A program made the position numbers and the translations under genes. The notes beneath the pieces are model-generated. The model saw nothing but the letters and a program-made list of their open reading frames with translations. It did not search any database and had not been told where the DNA came from. Shown here in pieces: positions 14,603-26,600 of a DNA stretch of 64,000 bases. How positions within the stretch are numbered: the stretch's first letter is position 1; each line of letters opens with the position of its first letter. Origin of the DNA: Syngnathus acus (lineage: Eukaryota; Chordata; Actinopteri; Syngnathiformes; Syngnathidae); assembly GCF_901709675.1 (NCBI RefSeq), contig NC_051088.1, positions 22,023,193-22,087,192 of the forward strand. The letters run 5' to 3'.

Positions 14603-17600
14603 GTAGGCCGAACTGCGAGGAACTTATTCTCAACCGAAGTTATTTTCCACTTGATTAGTCCTTTAAAAGGCAGGTTGGTCTCGGCCGATAATGAAGAGAA
14701 TTTGATAGGAGGGGGCGCTGCAAAGTGCCAATTGGTTTATCTTCATATTCCAAGTTTCTTGCTAGGGCTGTAAAGTATGAATGACTTTGCACTTTGCAAT
14801 GCCTTCTAAAGGAATGCGGGTTTAGATTGGCTGGAAATTGCCTCAGATCATTGCAGAGCCACCTGAACACAAGCGCTTTACTGCAAAGCGCTGGGCGGAA
14901 AGAGAAGAAATGAGACAGACCCACCCATCTGTTGTTAGTGATGGTATAATATTGCCGGTGCAGAAGGAAGGTCATCTCTGAGGCCACAGGGCTCCACGCC
15001 GTCAATATGAAAACAACGGGCTGCTGAGAGAAAGAAAAAAAAAAAAGACTGGACTGGACTGGACTGTCAGCGCTGGAAAAAAATGAGCTAAATAGAACAG
15101 AGAGGGTGAACAGGCATAAAGGAAGAGCCAGGGGAGATAAGAAGGGAAGAGAGGAGAGTTGAAAATGAAGCTATCAGCCAGTTTCACCGCCACAGGGACG
15201 GAGGAGGAGACAGAAGGAGAGAATTTAGTGAAACCAAATTGTACTGTGCTGTGTTGTCAATCTGAAAGGTGTCAAAGTGGATCGAGCACTGGAATGATGG
15301 CGGCGCCGAGGTGACCCGCGGTCATTTTCTCACAAGATACAAAGCAGTCACGATATTTTGTGTCCGGGTTTGTTAGTAACCGATCGGGTCCGAGGAAGAA
15401 TCATAAGCGATGATAAGGGAATTCTCTGGAGAGTCGCTAGACTGCATCATTAGCGAGCTTTCTCTTCTCGAGTGCTGAGACAACATGTGTGTATTTGTCC
15501 ACGCTGACAAACTTCAGTCAAAATGTATTTTTGGTTCGTGCTAAGCTAATGAGATAAAGCCAGCATTCATACAATGTTATTGTGGAAGGAAAAAAAAAGA
15601 ATGTGTGAAAACATCTCCATTTTTTAGAGCTCCATCTCAATTGACTCATTCATTGCCAACCCAGTTCATATCTTTGACGTCTAGAACCGTCAATGGCACT
15701 GAATGAGAATATAGAGATCAAGATTTTTTTTTTCTTTCTCCCTTGAGGTGTTTAAAGACGAGGTTCTTCTTCTTTTTCTTCTTCGCCTCTTTCTCCTTCT
15801 CCGCCTTCTCCTTCTTCTTCTTAGCAACAGCACCTCAGCATTAACTAACTCAGGCTAGCCACAATAAAAAAAAGAGGATTTTTTTTTTTTGTGTCATTAA
15901 TTATTTCCAAATCCCTATCATGATCAAATTGGAATCATTAAAAACGTGTATCAATCATTAGCAATGACATCGGGGAGAGCCCTCATTCATGTTCACTGCC
16001 GGTAGTAAATGTAATAATATAATGAAGATGACATCGATAAATTATATTCTGACCCTACCTTGTTGTTCTTATTTAGCAAAAAGAGGAAATAACTTTCCTT
16101 TTTTTTTTTTGTTCTTTTTTTTACTACAACTTCAAGTCCGCCGAGATTTAATTTTGCGCTATTTGCAGTCCAGGACTAAAGCTTTTGCTTATCAGTAATT
16201 AAAAAGTTCTCCTTTTCCCCACGGGCTTCTTGAGCTTCACTGATAAAACGCCATCTTGAATTTGATGGCGCCATGGCCACGCACGCTCCTTCCCCCGTCC
16301 ATCTCCGGTTCAGCCTGCCACAAACATCCGAGCGGCGTTTTGGGAAAAGGTATTGCGCAATAATGCTCGGCGTCCTGGCTGTGCAGCCACCCCGAACCGG
16401 CCTCGACTGCTTATCAAATATGGCAGGCGATTGGCAATTAAGTGTCCCATTACTTGGGACGAACGTCGCGCTTGGTCGGGGGACTCAAGGACGGAGCGTG
16501 ACCTCCTCGCTGCTGTTGCACTTGCAGCATCTCCCGCTTGCTAATCGGGACAAGACGGAACACAAGCTAGTGTGTTTGTGTTTTTTTTTTATCTGGCTTT
16601 GCTCTTATCGCAAACAGACGCTGAATATGCGCTTTTTGTAAATGTGAGAGCGACGTAAAAGGCATTTGGGTCATGTTGATGGCCATTTTATGTTGAGTGG
16701 GTGTTTTTTCCTCCCTCGTCAACGTTGTCCTGCGCTTAGATATGTTGATAAGAAGAAGAGAGAGTGATGTTACAGTATTTACATACAAAACTGCAGGCTC
16801 GCAAATATTTCACAGTATATTCAAAAAAATTCAATTGTAGCTTAGAAGTAGTAGTAAAAAGGGACAAATCCATGCAGACGTCGTCCGTTCGACTTTTTTT
16901 GGCCGACCCCCCCTCACCCTCACCCCCTCTCCCTCCTTGACCCAATGACACTATTGACTGAATGCTTGATGAGGATGCTGAGGAGGTGGAATTCTACACT
17001 TTACGATAAGATCGGGAACCCTGTGACATTTCAGCCACTCCCATCTCATGTCCCGGGCAGGCTGCATCACTTTGACATTGATATTAAAGCTTTTAAAAAA
17101 ATGAAAGGTGCCTAATTTATACCGCATGAACATTTAGGGATTGGTAAGAATAAAAACAATGGCATTCGGTTTATTAACGAGCACTGCTGTGAGATCTTAA
17201 ATTTGTATGGAAAAAAAAGTTTAAAAAAAAAATATCTGTATATATATTAAAAATTTAAATGAATAAAAAATATAATATATATATTTATATATGTATGTAT
17301 GTATGTACGTATATATTAAAAATTAAAAATAAATATATATATGTATGTATGTACGTATATATTAAAAATTTAAAATAAATAAATATATATGTATGTATGT
17401 GTCTGTGATAATATTTCTATAGTTTGCATATAGAAAAATATTGCACTGCACTGTCTGGAAATTCGAATGAAGTTAATTTGCTCACAGAAAGCCGGGCTAA
17501 TTAAACGCTAAGATTAATACACCGAAGCCGTATTTGGTTTTGTCTTCTTTCCACTCAAGCAAATGAATTGTGGGGGAAATATTAAGAGGCGTCCCTTATT

Positions 17601-20600
17601 CCCTGATGCAATTATTTCTTGTTCACTTATGTTTTATTCCAACTGATGATGTAAATGTCGGCGAGTCGGAATCCAGCATGGAAACATTCAAGAGTATCTT
17701 CTTGCACAAATTCGGAGCAAGATTCTTTTTTTTTTTTTTTTTTTTAATTCCCTGATGTCAAATCTTTGCAACTTTTGCATTCCAGAAACTCCAGTCACGG
17801 ATCATGGATCTGTCTGCGGCTGACTTGCTCCAGGAACCCGAAAGAAGCAAAGCTTTCTTACTGTCCAGGAACACAAATTCTCCTACAACCGTAAGCCTAA
17901 TGGAAAGTGATTTTTTTTTTTACCGGTGCCCTTGAGCTAGCGGAGAAATCATTACATGATATTAAAATACAACCCTTAGCATCTAAAAGCCTGACCCCAA
18001 CCCACTCTTAGCAGAAATGGTTGGCGGTGTCACTTAACACAAAGAAGAATACACACTTGTCATGTTACCAGAAAACCATCGATTGAGATGCTTGTCATTA
18101 AAAAAAAAAGACTTTATGGGACAATGTTCTTCATTGGTCACCTTATATATTATGCATTAAGGTGAGGAAAGGAGTTGGCGATGAAATAATGCCCAAAAAA
18201 GGTCATTTTGTCGAAATGTGCAGATTTTATTTCTTGACTTATAAATATGATATATTTTATTTTATTTTATTGTTTTTTATTATATTATATTATATTATAT
18301 TATATTATATTATATTATATTATATTATTAATAAAAATGATAAAAATGACAATACATTTACAATAAATGTAAATATGCAGTATGTATTTTATTTATTTTT
18401 TCATTTTGTTATTTTTAAGAGCAACAGCAGAACCTTTCCGGTTTCCAATTCCCACAATGTTACATCTCGGTCTCACAGGAGTTGAACGGAAAGCCAGGTT
18501 TGCCCATCACCGCCAATTGTCTGAGCCAGCTGAGTCTGACAGCGCCGATGCCAACGTACCCACGCAGCAGCCGTAGCAGCAGCGAACTGTCGCTGTCGAG
18601 CGCATGCAGCGAACTCTCCAGCGGCTCCTACACCTGGAACGACGGGCCATCATCCTGTGGAAAAGTGGTAACAATCCTCCACTTTATTCCACCACATAAA
18701 TCCGGTTTGATCTTTTATTCCATCTTTTCTTTGACCCTCCCTCAGCACTCATCTCTCACCTGGGAAAAGAGGCTAAATTTGGGTTCGTCCGCCCCAAGTA
18801 ACATCAACGTCCCACTGGAGGAGCAGATGCCCACCAGGCGTAAGGAGACCAACATCCTGGAGGGGCTGAGGAAATTGCAAAGGAGGAAGCACAGGTCCTC
18901 ATCCTCAACCAGGGTCTCCAAGTCCGGCTACAAAGACTGCATGAACTCCAACGAGGGTATTTACTCGCTTGGTATCAAGAGTAGCAGTAAAGGTGTGTCG
19001 AAGCCAACCCACGTTGGAAGAACATCGCTTCTTGTGGGGAAAAAGTTTTTGTCCGATTCGGACGACGCAGATGATGAGCTTGTGCAATCCGGCCAGGCCA
19101 TTGACGTCTCCAACAGGGACAGCTGGTTCTCCTGCAAGAAGCTCCCCCACAGCATCTCTGACACGTTATGCAGCTGGGACGCGATCCAAGATGGAGGAAA
19201 TGTGGCTGACAAGAGCCTCGTCGTGACAAAGCCCCTCTCGGAATTTCCATCAAACGAACGTCCCGAGAAACTCACGAGCAGTTGTCTCACCGAGAGTGGA
19301 CGGCCGTCAGCGTTCACTCGAGTGTCGGTGCTGCACGTTCCCCCTTCGGATCCAGAAAGCTCCAATTGCTTCTCAGATGTGGACGATCTAGAAGAACTCA
19401 AATGTGACCCACAGGTGCCCTCAAGCCAACCAAAAGAGCAAGCGGAGAGGAAGTCCCGGAGCGCTTTCAAACCACTCAGGCCGCAGCGCTTGCAAAGGGA
19501 TCGAGTCGGAACGCAGTCTGCAGATAGTAGACCAGAACCCATCCCGGCAACTAAGAATTATCTGTCCGACGAAAGCATCTTGGCAGTATTTGACGCTCAA
19601 GGGGAGCCAATTGAACTAAGTCCTCAGAAGCTGAATGGACCTACAATTGCCCCTTTAGTTAGTAAAGAAGACAACAAATTAGACCTTCAAGAAAAACCAA
19701 CGAGTCAGAAGTCTACACATACGGACAACTACGCTGTCCTCGATTGTCCGGAGAAACCTTCGGAATATCAGCTCAGGACCGGCAAAACAAACCGGGGTGG
19801 CAACGCAGACCGGCTCTCCGTGCAGTTCGCCTCACAGCGGAAGTTAATCAAGCCGCCCGGCAGCCGAGCGTACAAAGGACATTCCATCCCACCTCTGAAC
19901 GATTCTGCAGCTCCGATGGCAGTGGTCTCAAAACTGCCGGCTTGTAATAAACCTTCCGATTCCCCAATCAGATTGTCAAAAGGCACGACCACTGAGGCAA
20001 ACGGTGGAAACTCAGGAACTCCAAGTCAGGAGAAAACACCCCCACCTCCAATCACGAAGATATCCCGTTTCATCAAGAGCTCCCAGAGCCCAAAGGTGGC
20101 CAACTCCAAACTTCCCAATCGGTCCGAATGGAGTAAAACCTCGTCCCCCGGTTCCCCTCGACTCTCAAGGAAACAACTGGAGTTTACCGACAATTGTGAA
20201 CAACCAACCAGAGACAAACACTGTGAAAGCGTGAAAAATAAACTCAGGTCGCCTTCGCCACCCCCTCCGCCGGGTCGTACCACCTCCTTACTGATCAAAC
20301 CAAATTACGAGGGGTCGCCTCAAGCACATAAAACGGGGCTAGCTCAGGCATCCGCTGCGAGGGGCCCGCCCCCGAGTTACTACACGTCTCTCCAACCAAA
20401 TATGCAAGCAACACTACCCATTAAAGATAAAGACATGGACACGGACGCCGGCTACGGGACTGCACTCGCACCTCAGAAACTGGTCGACAAAACCAGTCAG
20501 CACCTTCAAAAGTCCTCTGGCATAACACCGAACACGGGCACTTCCAAGATGGCCGCCGCAAAAGACTACCTCCCACCCACAAACTCAGGCTTCGACCCCG

Positions 20601-23600
20601 AGATGGAAAATGCACCTAAAAGCTCAAAGAATGTCCCCCCGCCTTATAGTGCCATCAGAGGGTCCTCATTTGAAAATAAGAGAGGCTCCGCCCATGAATA
20701 TGAGAACCAGAAGCCCTCGGTTAGTTTAACAGTTTCACTTCCGGAAGCCCCGACGGTAAAGACGGAACCGCTAAATGTTGTCAGCCCGTCAAGCTCGGTC
20801 GTGACTTCCCCGAACGCGTCGCAAAAGAGTCAAAAGACTCGCGTTTCCGTCGGGTTCAAAGCATTTTTAAAATCTCCTCCGGGCCATAAAAATAGTCCCT
20901 CTTTGCCAGATAAGCAAGAAAAAGATCATATCAACTTAGTTTCCAAGGAGACTGTGACTTCAAACGCCTCGAGCCAATGTGACAGCTCGCGGCCGGTGTG
21001 CGGTATCGATCCGCCATCGAAGATGTCTGTGACAGAGGTGGAAGGTGAAGTTCACGAGAGGTTACCGGAAGAGGAGCTCAATCCCGTCGTGACACCAGAC
21101 GAGGGGGAGGTCTGCAATAAAGGCAAAAGGAGCAGTCTACTTTTCTCCAGATCCGTATCCATTACGGCCAAATCCCATCTGAAACCAGCCTTGGGAATGA
21201 ACGGGGCCAAAGCCCGGAGCCAGAGCTTCAGTACCAACTACAGCGAGAAACCCAACATCAACGTTCTGGAGGGACCAGGAAAAATCAGAACTCAGATCAT
21301 CACCAACTCAACAGAAAGGGGGATTTCTTTGTCCAGACAGAGTTCCTCGGAGGTTCCCGGCTCGGCGGAGAGTCCAGTCTACTCTCCCCGGACGAGACCC
21401 AACAATCAAAACGTCCCACCAGAGAGAACCTCAAAGTTCATTTCCAAAGGTGATGAATCTCAAAGCTCGGCAAAGGGGCAGACGGTCACGTCGCCCTCCC
21501 ACAAGGAGACGCGTGGGTTGCCCGTCTGTGAGAAAAATCGAATAAATAACATCTGCAGGCCCGGAAAAGTCTCCTCACACTTTCAGCCTCCAGCCTCTTG
21601 TCCTTATAGTTCAGAAAACGTGGCGCGAGAAACGGGAGGCATGGCAACCACCCCTAATGAGGAAGAACTGAGCTCGGGAGGAAAAACCCTGACAGACTCT
21701 CCAAACCATGCCGCAGATATAGACGAGAAAAAAATCAGCCCGTCAGCCTGCACTATTGAAGAGAAGGTCATGATGGGAATTGAAGAAAATCTACAAAAAT
21801 GTCAAGAACAAGAGAAGGTCGCCGCGACTGAGGCCAAACAAAAAAGCGCTCCTTCGCTAGCAAACTGGTTCGGTTTCCGGAAAAGCAAACTTCCGGCTGT
21901 GGCCGGGAAGAAAACCGACGTGCCCAAAGGGAAAGAAGAGAAGAAAGAGACCAAGATTGGATCGGTCCTGGGAGGCAAACAGATAAAGTTGGACAAGAAA
22001 AAGGAGAGGAAGAAAAACGACAGTCTGGAGGCGCAGAATCAATCGGAGATGAGCAACAAGCTGAGCTCCATCATGGACCACTGCAACAATCAAATGGGTC
22101 AGATTGCCAGTCAGCTCCAGTGCAGCGCCGCCTTCATCGGCAAGGACCAGTTTGTCAAGGAGCTTCTTGGCAGGTGCGTAAATCAACACCCCCCCCTCAC
22201 ATTGAATTCCCCCTAATTGATTACTCATTTAATTCCCGTCCCCGCTGCTGCCACACGTTGTCTCTCCACCGAGTCGTGAATCGAATCCTTCAAACGAATC
22301 GTTTGTAAACGATTGCTAGCGAACATTAGCTTCTAAAAAAAAAGAAAAAAATCTTAAACACAGCTGTCTGTTCCGGTTGTGACTCTTGAGACAATTGTTG
22401 CGCAGGCACGCTGCGGCGCTTCACTCCATTGATCCGTTTTTTTGTTTTTTTTTGGTCACACCTTCTGAGAAGCATCTTTGTTGGCATTTCGTGCTCACAT
22501 AAGGGACAAGCAGCTTTCAACACATCTTGAAATACAGCTCAAATATTGTTTTTTTTTTACAGGACGGCTGGAAAAGGCAACTTAGTCACCGCATCGCCGA
22601 CGGGGATCTCCACACCCAAGAAAAATTCAGAGATGAAGGGAGGAGACATGAAGATCTGTCCCGATGCGGCTGTAAGTTGGCGTTTTATTTTAATAACGAC
22701 TCTTTTTATCGCTTCTTTTTCCCGAATCGGGACAGACTTGAAACACTGCTTTTGTTTTTCCAATAGCATAGCATAGCAAATGAATAATTTGGAATATGTT
22801 TTGTCTTTTTATGTCTATGAGTTAAAAGATTGATTCTTGAGAGCGTTAAAAGCTACAAAAAGAACATTTAATGGAGAAGACTAAGTGCGGTCACAAAGAG
22901 AGCCCCGCCAAATCACCTCGGAAATGTAATCCTGATGTGGCCTTTTGATAGCGCTGAGGAGGCTCCTTATCAGAAGCCCTCCATTCGACAAAGGGCCATT
23001 TGATACCATTCCCCGAGCCTTCCATCCATCATCTCCTTACAAAACGGCACAAAAGCCAGACACTTTAGAACCCCTTGTGACTCCCTTTTCACCTCGCTCT
23101 GGAACACGCCAATTGAAACTCGATTAGAGTACAATTAACGATGCTAATTGACTAGCTAGCATCTGGCGTGCTGTGGCCATTTTGTTCTTTTTAATTTAGA
23201 CTGTCCTAATGAGTGAGAAGCTCAACTTAACCCCCTTGTGACTCTCTTTTCACCTCGAGCACGCCAATCGTAACTCGATTAATTAGACTACAATTGATGA
23301 TGCTAATCGACTAGCTAGCATCTCGCGTCCTGAGGCTATTTTGTCATTTTTACTTCACAGACTCTCCTAATGAGTCAGAAGCTCAACTTGAGGGCTGACG
23401 GCAAAGAAGGGCGCAAGGTCGATCCAGCCGGTCAAGACCACATGATGGGTAAGTTTTGTATTTTCTTGGACGCCATGATGGTTGTGTGATTGATAGCAGA
23501 TGCTATTTACAGCTCGTTTGTAACTCCAGCTTTAAAGGTCATAACGACTGATCGCCTGCCGTGTCGTTACAGCTTTTAGCATTTTCTTAGCATTTATTAA

Positions 23601-26600
23601 TATGAATTAAATGCTAAGCAGAAGTCATCCAAAACTGACGCGCCAGATAGATGAACTAACAAATTTTGACGCTCGGGCACTAAAGAACCTCGTTTATGGT
23701 CCGAGGACATCAAAACAATAAATACATCAAAACAAATAGAAGCTAAGCATCAGACGGTGGAGGTATCATCATAGCTTTGGGGCCTCCAAGCATGCAGCCT
23801 GGACGTGATAGCGACTCATGAAAAACTACATTAGGTCCAGTGGCCGTTGCCTCGGGCTGGAATTACGCTGGAACTTGTTATAGTTTGCTTAGTGAGGGCA
23901 TTTTCAACTGTCAAGCCTGGCATTCGATTATACGACTGGGTAATCTATGGCTGCCTGCACTCTGCTCTTTCTCTCCTGCCATTGCCAGTCTCGTCTGGTA
24001 CGCCGCATTTGGATGCGACAAATGTCGCCGAGGACGACAACAAGCTGTTCACGGCCGCTTGTTTACATTAAACTGTTGTCGCAGGTGTTGCTGGTGCGTG
24101 TGGATGTCAAACACGGTGATGCGCTTTGTGAGCACACAAAATGATTCCAGCAAAGTGGTTGTTTGGAATTCTGCAAAATAGCACAGGTTTGGACAAAAGT
24201 TTTGGGCCAGACTTTTTTTTTTTTTTGCTTACCGTATTTTCCGGTAACCGTATTTAAGGCGCACCTAAAAACCTAAAATTTTCTCAAAAGCCTTATAGTC
24301 CGCTGCGCCTTATATGTGGATCAAATTCCTAAATTTAAACTGGCCCGAAGCATTGTGTCATGAAATAAATCATAAGTGGCCCGCTGAAGACTATGAATCA
24401 TGAATCAAAAAGACTATGGATCATTATTTTGTGATTATAAAGTAATTTGTTGCGTCTGAAGTTGGAATAAAAAAGATAAAATGGAGACTGATTTGATTTG
24501 GATTAAAAATCTGACATGATGCATTAATGGTGCGCCTTATAGTCCGGCACGCCTTATATAAGGACAAAGTTTTAAAATGGGCCATTCATTGAAGGTGCGC
24601 CTTATAGTCCGGAAAATACGGTACCTGGTTAGGGTTGACCTGACCATTTTGGAATCTTAATTCTTCATCTTGGAGGAATTACAGGCCCATTTCTGAGAAA
24701 AGCCTGTTTGGATACGTTTGGTTCCAAAACAACTCGTGACCCCTTAAGATTTAAGATTAGTTCAGTTTCAAAAACACTTGTTTGTTTGTTAGCTTGCTTG
24801 CGAGCTCAAGTGTGCTTATGATGCAACATTCTGTTGGGAATGGAAATATCCAGAATATCCGAAGAAATCATTTGCATTTCTGCTGTCGGATATCTTTATG
24901 ACACTGACTGCGTAGAATTAGCCTTTCATGTTTTTTAGGCTATATATATTCACTTGTTTCCAAATTCTGTGCTCTCTTTGATTTCATCCAAATGGTAAAA
25001 ATATAATATAGCGTCCCTCTGTCGCTTATTGCCGCCCGAAGCCCTGGCCAATCACTTGAGTGCTTCTGTGACCATTTCTATGAAAGGAAGTTTAATTTGA
25101 TTGGATTCCTCAGAACGTGATCCTAATATTCTTTTTCTGTCTTCTGAACCCACCACAACAGACACCTTGTACTCTCACCAGCCTTTCCATTGCATGTGAA
25201 GCCCTCACACCTTTTCCCGTGTGCTGACCCTCGCTTCCCCTAGTCGTCACATGTCCTTGTCACTTCAGGTTCCGGCTGTCAGATGAGAACCTTGGACAGT
25301 GGGATCGGCACCTTCCCCCTCCCTGACTCGGGACGCCATATCCCTAAATGCGAGCTCCGAGCCGAGCCTCCCTCCTCTCCTCCAGAATGTTCACAACCCG
25401 GTGTCAAAGTGCCTTCCCGACCCAACACCTGTCTGCATGCTCCTGGGAACTTGGGTCACTCCTTCTCTGACCCATCCCTCACTTACAGTGGTTTCACCCC
25501 AGACGTCCAGACCCGATTGCCCAAATTGGCTGGTAAGTCAACCTAACAGTTTCTTTTTCTTCTTCTCCTTTTTCTGTTTCTTCTTTTTTGTCTTTTTCTT
25601 TTTTTCTTCTTTTTCTTCTTCTTCTTCTTCTTCTTCTTCTTTTTCAAAATTCAAGATTCAAGAGTTTTTATTCGCCATGTTTGAGCCTCTTATTCTTTTT
25701 CATTATTATTTTTTTATTATTATTATTATTTATTTTTTAAATTATTTTTCTTTATTATTATTATTATTATTATTATTATTGTTACTCTTGTTTGTACTTC
25801 AACTGTGGCTACAGCCATTTTTTGCCATCATCATCGTCTTTCTTTGGACTTGTAGGTGCAAACAAGACCAAGAGGTTGAGCCTGTTCACCCCGAAGTGCA
25901 GCAGTTTAGCCGCAACTGAGGACAAAGACGATGGAACCGGGAGGAAGATCAAAGCGAAGGAGCCTGACGTTTCTGCCGTAAGTTTGAATGATGAACCACG
26001 TACGCGGGACAAAATTGGTCTTGCTGTGTTTGCATTTTCCAATTTAATTAAGTTTGGAAGTGCACACCAAATTATTGGAAAGCACTTTTCAAAATGGAGC
26101 AGGTTGAGGGTCTGCATCAAAGAGACCCAACAGAACCTCTCTTGACAAAGCACTTTGGCCACAATGGTAGAAGAAAACTTCCCTATAATGGGAGGAAACT
26201 TTTTACAGAAGCAACATTCTGTTCTGATGGGAAAATAAGGCTTCAAATTTGCTTCATGAACCAGTTGTATTTTATTTAGTCCTCTAGATGGCACTGTTGG
26301 TTTGAATAAAGGAGTTTTAGAAACAGCAAGTTTTTTTTTTACCCTTATATTGAACAGTGCCCTCTAGAGGCTTAAAAAAATTACAACTGCTTCATGAAGC
26401 ATATTTGAAGCTTCATTTTTATTAAACACAAATGACTAAACGTCAGACATGTCACGACTCGATTTTAACATTCTCCTGTTTTTCAATTTAGGAGCGAGCC
26501 CTGCGATCGTGTACGTACTCCGGCACCAGTAGCGGCAGCGACACTGAGACCGAACTAAAGCGACCCGTAATCACTGTGAGCCCGCTGCAAAGCTCGGGGA

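Larger units (their letters stand above)
14603..17785 (+). other. nckap5: nckap5 intron
   Basis: Donor GTAGGC and acceptor TTTTGCATTCCAG ending at 17785. It contains a short inverted-repeat MITE relic (15645), a pyrimidine tract (15721), AT-rich tandem repeats (17220) and a poly-T run (17727). The rest is unique non-coding sequence. Confidence 0.55.

Noticed and set aside
23840-24181. 113-codon open frame in nckap5 intron, Cys/Trp rich
   Set aside because: No domain recognised, not in phase with flanking exons and no good splice sites.
25299-25919. Long open frame overlapping nckap5 exon 25269
   Set aside because: It is the +1 frame of the real exon extended through a TTC/TTA repeat; the true frame carries the conserved MRTLDSGIGTFPLPDSG.
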